DNA from: Acidihalobacter prosperus
GTDB taxonomy: Bacteria; Pseudomonadota; Gammaproteobacteria; DSM-5130; Acidihalobacteraceae
Direction: 5' to 3'
DNA length: 64,000 bases
Assembly: GCF_000754095.2 (NCBI RefSeq)
Contig: NZ_JQSG02000006.1
Location: 871,501 to 935,500, forward strand
Part shown: in pieces, positions 33,589-42,165 of the stretch
Position numbering within the stretch: position 1 is the first letter of the stretch
How the letters are laid out: each line of letters opens with the position of its first letter
The notes under the pieces: generated by a model
Told to the model about the DNA's origin: nothing
Seen by the model: the letters and a program-made list of their open reading frames with translations, nothing else
Database searches by the model: none
Position numbers and translations under genes: made by a program

Positions 33589-35019
33589 TCACTCCGTTTG
33601 CGCGGCGGGCGCCCAGGCAGGGCGGCGCCAGCGATTGAGCAGCAGGGGAAAGGCGAGCATCAGCGCGAGGGTAGCGAGCATGGCGGGGGCGTAGGCGCCT
33701 TCGGGCACGCCGCCGCCGGGCGGCAGCAGGCCGATGAGCAGGCAGGCGAGGGTGGTGACGAAGCCGGTGCCGGCCACCAGCCACAGGCCCCAGGTGCGCC
33801 CGCCGGGCACGCGGTAGGGGCGCGGGGCGTCGGGTTCGACGTAGCGCAGGCGAATGGCGGCGGCGAACAGCATCAGGTACATGGCGGCATACAGCACCAC
33901 CGCCGCCGAGGTGAGCAGCAGGAACGCGGTGTTGACCGAGGGCACCAGCAGGAACACCAGCGCCACCGCGCTCATGGCCAGCGCCTGCACGATCAGCAGG
34001 TTGCGCGGTACGCCCTGCGCGTTCACCTCCTGCAGCGCGGGCGGCAGGTTGCCCGCACAGCCGGCGGCCCACAGGCCCTTGACCGGGCCGACCACCCAGG
34101 TGCTGACCTGCCCGGCAGCGCCGAGGGCGACCAGCAGCGCGGCGACCGGCACCAGCGCGCCCAGCCCCCAGGTGTCGAACAGCGCCTGCAGTGCCTGTAC
34201 GCTGCCGGACACGAGGTCGAGCTGTGCCTTGGGCACCACCGCGGCGACCGCCAGCCCGCCGGCGAGGGTGACGACGAAGCCGAGCACGGCGGCGGCGAAC
34301 ACGGCGATGGGATAGTTGCGGCGCACGTCGCGCACCTCGCGGGCATGGCTGGCCGAGACCTCGATGCCGACCACGCCGAAGATGAAGCTCAGGAACAGCA
34401 CCAGCGACTGCTGCGGCTGGGCGAGCGGCAGCCAGTTGCCGAGCGTCGGCGCGAGGTCGAGATGCACGGGACGACCCTGTGCGACGTAGACCGCGGCGAG
34501 GGCGATCAGCACCGCACTCGGCAGCAGCACGCCGGCGCCCAGGCACACGCTGGAGATCAGCCCCGAGGCGCGCGTGCCGCGCAGGTTGGCCAACGTCGCC
34601 GCCCAGTACACGGCGAGGATCACCGCAACGATGAAATAGCGGTCGTTCGCGAGCCGCGGGTCGAAGGCGTAGGCCAGGCTGGCGGCGACGTAGGACAGGA
34701 TCGAGGTGATGCCGAACAGGCTCTGCACCCACTGCAACCAGACCGCGGTGAAGCCCCACTGCGTGCCGAAGGCCTCCTCGAGCCAGTGGAATACGCCGTT
34801 GCGCGGCCAGGCGGTGGCCAGCTCCGCCGAGACCAGGGCGATGGGAATCAGAAATGCGAATACCGTGACCGCGTTGAAGAACACCATCTGCAACCCGGTC
34901 GCGGCCATCATCGGCATGTTGCGCAGGGTCAGGAACAGCGCCGCGGTCATCAGCGTGAGTGTGACGACGCCGAGATGCGATGCGCGGGACCCGGTTCCCG
35001 CAGCGGACGGTTCGGACAT
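33589..35019 (-). CDS. gadC: APC-family transporter, probable glutamate:GABA antiporter
   Basis: A 476-residue membrane protein with about 12 hydrophobic segments, of the amino acid-polyamine-organocation superfamily. The start has the conserved helix 1 block (LTLRNMPMMAATGLQMVFF), close to GadC and related glutamate:GABA antiporters. The position directly upstream of gadB makes glutamate import with GABA export the likely job. Escherichia coli GadC is about 511 residues with a C-terminal plug closing the pore at neutral pH. Here only about 15 residues follow the last membrane segment, so the plug is missing. The gene starts after a 138-base gap from poxB. Confidence 0.85.
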   Translation of the reverse strand: MSEPSAAGTGSRASHLGVVTLTLMTAALFLTLRNMPMMAATGLQMVFFNAVTVFAFLIPIALVSAELATAWPRNGVFHWLEEAFGTQWGFTAVWLQWVQSLFGITSILSYVAASLAYAFDPRLANDRYFIVAVILAVYWAATLANLRGTRASGLISSVCLGAGVLLPSAVLIALAAVYVAQGRPVHLDLAPTLGNWLPLAQPQQSLVLFLSFIFGVVGIEVSASHAREVRDVRRNYPIAVFAAAVLGFVVTLAGGLAVAAVVPKAQLDLVSGSVQALQALFDTWGLGALVPVAALLVALGAAGQVSTWVVGPVKGLWAAGCAGNLPPALQEVNAQGVPRNLLIVQALAMSAVALVFLLVPSVNTAFLLLTSAAVVLYAAMYLMLFAAAIRLRYVEPDAPRPYRVPGGRTWGLWLVAGTGFVTTLACLLIGLLPPGGGVPEGAYAPAMLATLALMLAFPLLLNRWRRPAWAPAAQTE

Positions 35020-35157
35020 GGAGGCTGTCCTGCGTTTCAGGTGAGCACCGTTGCGGTCGGTTGATCTGCGTGGCCGCCGCGCCGGACTTGGCGCATTATC
35101 GCGTCGGTTCGTTCAAGCGGCGGTGCGCGACGTTGAAGCGGTGTGAGTCCATGACGT

Positions 35158-36873
35158 CTACCGCCAGAAGTTGTTTTTCAACAGCGTCAGGAACTCGTCC
35201 GCACGACCGTTCAGGATGGCCTTGGTGCCGAAGATCGCGGTGGAAGCCACCTGCGAGGCTTCGACCTTGGGCGGCATGACCAGTTCCATGCGGTTCACCT
35301 TGACGTCGAGGAGTGCAGGGCCGTCGTGCGCCAGCCAGCGATGCATGGCTTCCTCAAGCGCGTCGGCGTGCTCGACGCGCGCACCGAACAGGCCGCAGGC
35401 CTCCGCCATTTTCGAAAAATCCGGATTCTTGAGTTCGGTGTAGCTGTCGAGCAGGCCCTCGATGCGCTGTTCCATTTCGACGAAACCCAGGGAGCCATTG
35501 TTGAACACGAGGATTTTGACGGGCACGGATTCCTGGACCAGTGTCAGCAGATCGCCCATGAGCATGGTCATGCCGCCGTCACCCGACAGGGCGATGACCT
35601 GGCGTCCCGGTTGGGCCAGCGCCATGCCGATGGCTTGCGGATAGGCGTTGGCCATGGTCCCGTGCAGCAGGCTGGTCAGGAAGCTGCGCTTGCCATTGGC
35701 CTGGATGTGACGTAACAGCCAAACCATGGGCGATCCGCCGTCGGCGGTGAATGCGGCATCGCCATCGGCCAGCCGGTCGAGCGTCGCGGCGACGAATTGC
35801 GGGTGGATCAGGGTCGCGTCGGGTTCGTCCGTGGTTTTATCCCGCCGCTTGAGGTCGTCGGCGTAAGTGTCGAGTGCCTTGCGCAGATGTGTGTCGTCCG
35901 ATTTGGGGGCTATGCGGGGCATCAAGGCGTCGAGCGTCGCGCCGACATCCCCGACCAGGCCGAGGTCGATGGGCGAGCGGCGCCCCAGATGGGTGACCTC
36001 GGTGTCGATCTGCACGATCTTCGCGTGGTCGGGATAGAACTGTGTGTATGCGAAATCGGTACCCAGGCAGATGAGCAGGTCGCAGTCGTTGACCGCCTGG
36101 AAGCCGGCCTTGTTGCCGAGAATGCCGTTCATGCCGACATTGTGCGGGTTGTCGTGTTCGAGGAATTCCTTGGCGCGCGTGGTGTGCACCAGAGGTGCCT
36201 TGAGGCGCCCGGCGAGCGCAACGGCCTGGTCGCGGCCCGAGCGCGCGCCGATGCCGGCGTACACGGTGATGCGTTCGGCCTCGGCGATCAGTTCGGCAAG
36301 ACGGTCGAGTTCGGCATCGCCCGGTCGGGTGACCGGTGTGGTGCGGTGTACCGCCCAGGGTAGTGCGTCCTGGGCGCGTTCCTTGAACATGTCGCCGGCG
36401 ACGATGACGACGGCAACCCCGTGTTTGTTGAGCGCCGCCTGGGCCGCCATCGCGGTGATACGGCGCGCCTGTTCGGCGTGGGCTATTTCGGCGCAGAACA
36501 CGGAGCACTGTTCGTAGATCCTGCGTTGGTCGAGTTCCTGCGGGAAATCCAGCCCGCGTTCGCGGCGGTCGATGTCCGAGGCGATGAGCAGGACGGGGGC
36601 GCCGTTGCGGTGACTTTCGAAAATGCCGTTTACAAAGTGCAGACTGCCCGGGCCGCAGGTGCCTGCGCAGACGCTCAATTCGCCGGTGAGATAGGACTCG
36701 CCGCCTGCCGCCAATGCGCCGACTTCCTCGTGGCGCACATGCACCCAGTCGAGCGGTGAGCGGCGCATGGCATCCGTGAGATGGTTGATGGTGTCGCCGA
36801 CGATGCCGTAGCAACGTTTTGCGCCGGCCTGAACGAGGGTGTCGACGATGATTTCGGAAACGGTGGTGGACAC
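35158..36873 (-). CDS. poxB: Pyruvate oxidase / pyruvate dehydrogenase (quinone), TPP-dependent
   Basis: A 571-residue TPP and FAD enzyme that decarboxylates pyruvate to acetate and passes electrons to quinone at the inner membrane. The N-terminal pyrimidine-binding domain has RHEEVGALAAGGESYLTGELSVCAG with the catalytic Glu, a central FAD-binding domain has GIGARSGRDQAVALAGRLKAP, and the C-terminal pyrophosphate domain has the TPP motif GDGGMTMLMGDLLTLVQESVPVKILVFNN. It is close to Escherichia coli PoxB in length and along its entire course. Start is GTG at 36873 with GAGGAG upstream. It lies 32 bases after the flavoprotein gene. Confidence 0.92.
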   Translation of the reverse strand: MSTTVSEIIVDTLVQAGAKRCYGIVGDTINHLTDAMRRSPLDWVHVRHEEVGALAAGGESYLTGELSVCAGTCGPGSLHFVNGIFESHRNGAPVLLIASDIDRRERGLDFPQELDQRRIYEQCSVFCAEIAHAEQARRITAMAAQAALNKHGVAVVIVAGDMFKERAQDALPWAVHRTTPVTRPGDAELDRLAELIAEAERITVYAGIGARSGRDQAVALAGRLKAPLVHTTRAKEFLEHDNPHNVGMNGILGNKAGFQAVNDCDLLICLGTDFAYTQFYPDHAKIVQIDTEVTHLGRRSPIDLGLVGDVGATLDALMPRIAPKSDDTHLRKALDTYADDLKRRDKTTDEPDATLIHPQFVAATLDRLADGDAAFTADGGSPMVWLLRHIQANGKRSFLTSLLHGTMANAYPQAIGMALAQPGRQVIALSGDGGMTMLMGDLLTLVQESVPVKILVFNNGSLGFVEMEQRIEGLLDSYTELKNPDFSKMAEACGLFGARVEHADALEEAMHRWLAHDGPALLDVKVNRMELVMPPKVEASQVASTAIFGTKAILNGRADEFLTLLKNNFWR

Positions 36874-36905
36874 GATTGACTCCTCTTCGGTCTGAGCGCG
36901 GATGA

Positions 36906-38594
36906 TCAGTAGTCGGGTTCTGACGTGCGCGGCGCATGACGACGGGCGACATCGAGCTCGATCCGCGGCCGGAAGCTGTGCGGATCGGCAGCTTCCCACC
37001 ACTGCGCGTAGGCGGTTTCCCGCGGCGCGTCGAGCAGCACGTTCTCGGGCAGGAATTCCCAGATGTGGTCCAGCGGCAGCGACTTCGAAGCGCTGATGCG
37101 ATGGTGGATGTGATGGGGGCGCAGGTCGCTGGGGTGTTCGAGTCCGGTGGCGGCGACGATTTCCATCAGGGCTTCCACGGTGGCGCCCTGAAAGTTGGCC
37201 GCGCGGTGGCCCTGGATTTCAGGGTCGAGGCCGCGCATGCGCGCCGGATCCTGGGTGGTGATGCCGGTGGGGCAGGTGCCTGTGTGGCAACGCTGTGCCT
37301 GGATACAGCCGATGGAAAACAGAAAGGCGCGCGCGGCGTTGCCCCAGTCGGCGCCGATGGCGAGGCATTCCGCCAGCCCGGCGCCGGAATGGAGTTTGCC
37401 GCTGGCGGCAAGCTTCACCTGTCCATACAGGCCGCTGCCCACCAAGGCGTTGCGTACCACGATGAGACCATCGAGCAGCGGCATGCCGACGTGGTTGGAG
37501 AGTTCCAGCGGCGCGGCGCCGGTGCCGCCTTCGGCGCCGTCAACCACGATGAAGTCGAGCAGGATGCCAGTCTCACGCATGGCCTTCATCACGGCCATGA
37601 CCTCGTGCGGCTGTCCGACGCAGAACTTGATGCCCACCGGTTTGCCGCCGGACAGTTCGCGCATGTGGGCGGCGAACTCGAGCATTTCGACGGGCGTGCC
37701 GAAGGCGGAATGACCACGTGGCGAGAGGCAGTCCTGATGCATCGGAACCTTGCGCGTGTCGGCTATTTCCTGTGTGACCTTGGCGCCTGGCAGCAGGCCG
37801 CCGTGGCCGGGTTTGGCGCCTTGGCTGAGCTTGATTTCCGTCATGCGGACGCTGTCGCGACAGGACTGTTCGGCAAACAGCTCAGGGTCGAACCGACCCT
37901 TTTCGTCGCGGGCGCCGAAGTAGCCGGAGCCGAGTTCCCAGACGAGATCGCCGCCATGCTTGAGGTGGTAGGGGCTGATGCCGCCCTCACCGGTGTCATG
38001 GTAGAAACCGCCTCGCTTGGCGCCGAAGTTGAGCGCCTCTATGGCATTGGCCGACAGCGCACCGAAGCTCATGGCCGAGATGTTGAAGACCGCTGCGTCA
38101 TAAGGCCTGCCGGCCTGGTTGCCGCCGATCCGCACCCGAGGGTCGCGGTCGGTTTCGGCGCTGGGGGCCATCGAGTGGCCCACCCAGACGTGTTCCCCGG
38201 AATAGACATCCAGTTCGGTGCCGAAAGGATGCGTGCTGGAGCCGCGCTCGGCGCGCTGGTAAACCAGGCGTCGGGCCTCGTAGCTGTAGGGCGTGCCCTC
38301 TTCGTCGTCTTCCACCATGTAGGCGCGGAAGAAGGGGCGCAGATCCAGTGCCAGCCAGCGAAAGCGCGTGGCCACCGGGTAGTTGGCGAGCAGCGCGGAG
38401 CGTGCCTGCAACATGTCGTGCACGCCCAGGGCGAGAACCGCGACGGCGATGGCCAGCAGGATCAGCCACCAGGCGCTGTAAAGGAAAGTGAGCAGGAGGG
38501 CCAGGATGCCGAGTAGCCCAGCTGCAAGGGGGATGGCGGCGCGCTTGAGGCCGCTGGTGCTGCCATAGCCGCGCAGTGCGTCGGTGGGGTTCAT
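36906..38594 (-). CDS. FMN-binding glutamate synthase-like protein with membrane segment
   Basis: A 562-residue protein. Residues about 19-60 form one or two membrane segments. The rest matches the FMN-binding/Fe-S domain of glutamate synthase: a TIM-barrel with ISAMSFGALSANAIEALN, the FMN-site block EGGISPYHLKHGGD, VDGAEGGTGAAP, and the [3Fe-4S] cysteines in CIQAQRCHTGTC. It has no amidotransferase domain, so it cannot use glutamine as complete GltB does. Stand-alone proteins of this kind have no agreed substrate. Location in the inner membrane next to SQR and PoxB suggests quinone-linked electron transfer, an inference. It lies between the DUF1641 gene (100 bases) and poxB (32 bases). Confidence 0.88.
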   Translation of the reverse strand: MNPTDALRGYGSTSGLKRAAIPLAAGLLGILALLLTFLYSAWWLILLAIAVAVLALGVHDMLQARSALLANYPVATRFRWLALDLRPFFRAYMVEDDEEGTPYSYEARRLVYQRAERGSSTHPFGTELDVYSGEHVWVGHSMAPSAETDRDPRVRIGGNQAGRPYDAAVFNISAMSFGALSANAIEALNFGAKRGGFYHDTGEGGISPYHLKHGGDLVWELGSGYFGARDEKGRFDPELFAEQSCRDSVRMTEIKLSQGAKPGHGGLLPGAKVTQEIADTRKVPMHQDCLSPRGHSAFGTPVEMLEFAAHMRELSGGKPVGIKFCVGQPHEVMAVMKAMRETGILLDFIVVDGAEGGTGAAPLELSNHVGMPLLDGLIVVRNALVGSGLYGQVKLAASGKLHSGAGLAECLAIGADWGNAARAFLFSIGCIQAQRCHTGTCPTGITTQDPARMRGLDPEIQGHRAANFQGATVEALMEIVAATGLEHPSDLRPHHIHHRISASKSLPLDHIWEFLPENVLLDAPRETAYAQWWEAADPHSFRPRIELDVARRHAPRTSEPDY

Positions 38595-38694
38595 TGGGCG
38601 GTCCTTTGGAGGCTCTTGTGATCAGAGTGCCTCGTTGTGCCGGGAAATGGGCGCGCACGGCGGATGGTATGTGCCGCCGTGCACGCGCCTGACT

Positions 38695-39528
38695 TCAGTG
38701 TGGGTTTTCCAGATGCCTTTCCAGGTATACCGGTAATACGGAGAGTATGCGCAATCCCTTCTGAACTTCCTTATCGCGCAGCAGGTGCAGCATGCCGGCA
38801 TAGCCGCCGAGCCGGTCCTCGTCCGCACGCGCATCGAGCAGCGCGGCCTGGGCACTGTGCAGCAGGCGCACGGAACGGTCGATGGCATCGCCTGGCACGG
38901 CCCGGGCCAGGACGCCGATCAAGGATTCCAGATCGACACCTTCCTCGAGTCCGGCGACAGATTCCGCAAGATCCCCCAAGCGACTGAGTTGGCCGCTGCG
39001 GTAGAGGCGTCCGAGCTGCACCATGGCTTCGGCCAAGGCCTCGTCGCTCGAGTGGCGTTGCAGGAACTCGGTCAGATGGGCGGCCCTGCCGGTCAGATCG
39101 CCAGACAGTTTTTCGTCGACGAAGTCCGCGACCAGCCGCGTCTTGCGCAACAGTGTCAGCGCGAATGCAGCGTCCGCCTTGATTTCCTCGGCAGGCAATT
39201 GGCTGAGGCGCTCGATCCACTGGCCGACCAGAGGTAGCAGCACGCCTAGGCTGTCGGCAACGAATTGCGCGTTGTCACGCAAGAGATCGAGCAGGCCGGC
39301 TTCATTGAGCGCGGCGAAAGTCTCGGCCAGTTTCTCGGCCAGCGTCGACAGGTCGTTCGAGCCATCCAGCGCGCCGATACGGTCGATCGCGGCGGTTAAC
39401 GGCTCGGCGGCTGCGCCGTCCAGCAATGTGCCGAGCCAATGGCCGAGATCGCCCATGCGAGCGAGCCCGGCCCATTGTTGATCGGTCAGCGGGGAGTCGT
39501 TCCCCGACGGTGTCTTGGCATGATTCAT
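38695..39528 (-). CDS. DUF1641 protein associated with sulfide:quinone oxidoreductase
   Basis: A 277-residue soluble, mostly helical protein. The central part (NEAGLLDLLRDNAQFVADSLGVLLPLVGQWIERL and following) matches the DUF1641 layout known from proteins encoded beside SQR genes in sulfur oxidisers. No cofactor motif is seen. Its job is unknown; membrane attachment or stabilisation of SQR is the usual guess. Start ATG 39528 has GAGGAG nine bases upstream. It lies 72 bases after the SQR-like gene. Confidence 0.75.
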   Translation of the reverse strand: MNHAKTPSGNDSPLTDQQWAGLARMGDLGHWLGTLLDGAAAEPLTAAIDRIGALDGSNDLSTLAEKLAETFAALNEAGLLDLLRDNAQFVADSLGVLLPLVGQWIERLSQLPAEEIKADAAFALTLLRKTRLVADFVDEKLSGDLTGRAAHLTEFLQRHSSDEALAEAMVQLGRLYRSGQLSRLGDLAESVAGLEEGVDLESLIGVLARAVPGDAIDRSVRLLHSAQAALLDARADEDRLGGYAGMLHLLRDKEVQKGLRILSVLPVYLERHLENPH

Positions 39529-39600
39529 ATCCGGGCTCTCCTCTTGTGAGTGTCTGTGGAGACGGCCGGCCGCACCCGCGGCCAGCATGTCCGGATGTGC

Positions 39601-40893
39601 TCAGGAGGCGAGACGCTCGGCCACGAGTTGGGAGAAATCCAGGCCCCATTCCGGCATTTTGCCGCGGGTACGGAAGAACAGGTTCTTGTACTGCATCTTC
39701 AGCAGAAACGGCATGTGACCCATCTTGAGTACCTGTGTGTCGCCGCCGAACCAGCTGTTGGACCGGATATAGAAAGCCTGGTTGTCTCCCATGTCGCCGA
39801 TGCAGTACACCACCGGCCGCAGCGGCGTGTTGGCGGCCGCCTCGCTCATGCGACCGACCGCATGGGCGATCTGACGACCGACGATTTCGCATTGCTGGTG
39901 CCCGATGGCGCCGAGCTTGGGTACGGTCACCGCGGCGGCATCGCCGGCCGCAAACACTTCGGGGTATTGAGGGTTGCGCATCAACAGGTCCGTGACGATG
40001 AACCCTTCGCTGTCGCTGATCGGAAGATCGCGCAGGCAGTCGTGAGCGACCCAGTCCGGAAAGATGATCTTCAGCTCGGCTTCCAGGGTCTGGCCATTTG
40101 CCAGCTCCACGCCCTCGGATGTAACGCGGGTGACGTCCTCTGCATTGTTGACGTAATTGAAGCCCATGCCCGAGGCGGTCTCCAGCAGTTGGCCGACGAC
40201 CTTGTCGCCGGCATCCTCGGCGATCATTTCGGCTGGCGTGAAGACGGTGATCTTGTCCGGTCCGCCCTGTCCGGTCCGGCTAAGATAGGTTGCCGCGGAA
40301 AGCATCATCTCGACCGGCGGCCCCTCACAGGCCGCGAGCGCTTCGGGAATGCTGCCGCCAGGATAGGGCGCCAGACCCTTGGCGCCGTCGCCTTGATGGA
40401 AGCGCGCCGAACCGATGGCGATCGGCCCCCCCTGGTAGCCGCCTTCCCAGAGTTTTTTGCGCAGGCGGTTGCCAAGATAAAGATCGCTGACGCTGTCGCC
40501 GTATTCGGCGAAACCTTCGATGCGGTCGTAAGCCAGCCGATTGCCCAGGGCGATCACGAGGTAGTCGTAATGCATGCGTTGCGTGGCCGCACCGGGGCGT
40601 TCGGAGGGCGTGTACGTCACTTCGCGGCTATCGACATCGATGGCCTGAATTTCGCCCTGCACAAAATCGATGCCGTCTTCGTCCAGTACCGGAAAAAGAT
40701 CCAGGCGCTGATTGTGTGCAGGATCCCTGTTCCCGAAGACGTCGGCGGGTATGTTCGGAATGAAAAGTAGGTAGTGCTTGCGGTCGATCAGGGTGATATC
40801 GACGGCATCGCCAGCGTGTTTTCGTATTTCCTGGGCGGCGCCGAGGCCGGCGAAATTACCGCCCAGTACGAGTACGTGCGGTTTGTCTGACAT
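39601..40893 (-). CDS. sqr: Sulfide:quinone oxidoreductase-like flavoprotein
   Basis: A 430-residue FAD-dependent pyridine nucleotide-disulphide family protein. It has the N-terminal Rossmann block VLVLGGNFAGLGAA (8-20), the FAD-binding end FAAGDAA, and no signal peptide. Cysteines at 189 (ACEGPPVEM) and 364 (VYCIGDMG) fit the two active-site cysteines that bridge sulfur in SQR; the third family Cys near residue 128 is absent. SQR oxidises sulfide to sulfur or polysulfide and reduces quinone at the inner face of the membrane. Context with SOR and DUF1641 supports this. The GTG at 40899 is open, but ATG 40893 is better placed after GGAGGT. The gene follows sor by 49 bases. Confidence 0.8.
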   Translation of the reverse strand: MSDKPHVLVLGGNFAGLGAAQEIRKHAGDAVDITLIDRKHYLLFIPNIPADVFGNRDPAHNQRLDLFPVLDEDGIDFVQGEIQAIDVDSREVTYTPSERPGAATQRMHYDYLVIALGNRLAYDRIEGFAEYGDSVSDLYLGNRLRKKLWEGGYQGGPIAIGSARFHQGDGAKGLAPYPGGSIPEALAACEGPPVEMMLSAATYLSRTGQGGPDKITVFTPAEMIAEDAGDKVVGQLLETASGMGFNYVNNAEDVTRVTSEGVELANGQTLEAELKIIFPDWVAHDCLRDLPISDSEGFIVTDLLMRNPQYPEVFAAGDAAAVTVPKLGAIGHQQCEIVGRQIAHAVGRMSEAAANTPLRPVVYCIGDMGDNQAFYIRSNSWFGGDTQVLKMGHMPFLLKMQYKNLFFRTRGKMPEWGLDFSQLVAERLAS

Positions 40894-40942
40894 GTTCACC
40901 TCCGTGGATCGTGTTTTGTCGGTGGCTTTTCGGATTTCGCGC

Positions 40943-41881
40943 TTATTGCGCGAGATGTCGTCGCCACAAACCTTGTTCCATCATCGGTGCGAAGAATGCG
41001 TAATAAGGGCCTCGATCCAAATGAGCAAGTACGCCGTCGTTATGGATTTTCCTCAATTCGTAATCGACCATGGCATGACCCAGGCCCATGTGCGCATGTT
41101 CGGGCGATTCCCATTCCATGTGTACCAGATACTGCGTGGGCGTTTGCGGCGGTATCGGCGGCTGATCGTGGATGGCGTCGCCATAATTGGTGTTGTAATC
41201 GGGAGGATTGGCGCCCAGCGTTGCCTTCAGCATGCCTTCGGGATCGAGTTGGAACGAGCCGATGGCCGAGACGCCGAACTGCTTGAGCACCATCCAGCCG
41301 ATCATGCCGGGTACGTTTTCCTTCATCCATTCAAGGGTTTGAAAGGCGCCTTTTTCGAAGTCGGTTTCATGGCCGTGCATCACCCAATGATCGCCGACCA
41401 CCACGGCACGCTGCGAGGCAAGGGCCACCTTGGGCACCTGCTCCTCCTTCGCGAAGGCATTGCCGAGCGCCTGAGGCACGTCGGTCATGCTCACGATTTG
41501 CGGCAAGTCGGAGCGCACGACCTCGAAATACGGCTCCCAAGGGCCTTCGATCACCATGTCGAGGCAACTGCCGCACAGTTCGTAAATTTCCTTGAAATTG
41601 TCGTGATGCATTTCCTCGTGGGAACGCACGTCCTGCCATACGGTGTATTGGTACATACCGATTGGGTTGAGTGTCTCGCGCATGTCGACAGAGCCGCCGC
41701 CATAACGTCCGGCCATGGGGTGAATGCCAGTCTGGATGAGTTGCTCGAAACCCAGAAACCCAGGATGAGATGCCGTGGTGATGCAAACCTTGGGGCCGAC
41801 TTTCATCATGGTGTCGAAACTGTCGGGCGTGTTGCTCACCTTGCTCATGTTGATCGCGATAATGGGGTTCTGATTGGTCAT
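40943..41881 (-). CDS. sor: Sulfur oxygenase reductase
   Basis: A 312-residue cytoplasmic enzyme that disproportionates elemental sulfur with oxygen into sulfite, thiosulfate and hydrogen sulfide without external cofactor. Compared with the known Acidianus enzyme, every active-site residue is kept with an offset of two: Cys33 (persulfide site, GPKVCITTASHPGF), iron ligands His88, His92 (SHEEMHH) and Glu116 (GPWEP), and the pair Cys103/Cys106 (CGSC). Length equals the family (about 310). It probably forms the usual 24-subunit shell. ATG 41881 with GGGAGG upstream is chosen over a longer frame. It is the first gene in a string of minus-strand genes; a palindrome lies in its leader. Confidence 0.96.
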   Translation of the reverse strand: MTNQNPIIAINMSKVSNTPDSFDTMMKVGPKVCITTASHPGFLGFEQLIQTGIHPMAGRYGGGSVDMRETLNPIGMYQYTVWQDVRSHEEMHHDNFKEIYELCGSCLDMVIEGPWEPYFEVVRSDLPQIVSMTDVPQALGNAFAKEEQVPKVALASQRAVVVGDHWVMHGHETDFEKGAFQTLEWMKENVPGMIGWMVLKQFGVSAIGSFQLDPEGMLKATLGANPPDYNTNYGDAIHDQPPIPPQTPTQYLVHMEWESPEHAHMGLGHAMVDYELRKIHNDGVLAHLDRGPYYAFFAPMMEQGLWRRHLAQ

Positions 41882-41910
41882 GAAACCTCCCTTCATTCCC
41901 ATTGAATTTT

Positions 41911-41929
41911 GGGGCGAAAATTTCGTCCC
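41911..41929 (-). promoter_or_regulatory. Palindrome in the sor leader
   Basis: GGGGCGAAAATTTCGTCCC: nine-base arms around one A, with one mismatch. It lies 30-48 bases upstream of the sor ATG, suitable for an operator or a leader hairpin. Confidence 0.4.
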
Positions 41930-42165
41930 TTGCCATTATTGCGACTAATGTGAATTGATTTTGTTCAGTATTTCCCATGGCTGTTCGAGTAATTTTTTGA
42001 AAATAGACGTTTGCCCGTGTGGTCGACAGGCCTGTTTTTGCCGGTGCTCGCGCGATCCGGATGCGCAATATCAAGGGGTAAGTGCGGGAGGCGGATGGTC
42101 TATCTTGTGGCGTGCGTTAAGACGTATCCTTGCGCCCTTGTCCCGTTTCCCCGAGGTACTGCGTC

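Noticed and set aside
33581-34759. Upstream extension of the gadB frame over gadC
   Set aside because: Arg/Ala-rich shadow of the transporter gene; decarboxylase length is right from 33580.
33598-35064. Plus-strand frame opposite gadC
   Set aside because: His/Gln/Gly/Arg-rich product typical of antisense of a membrane-protein gene; no known domain.
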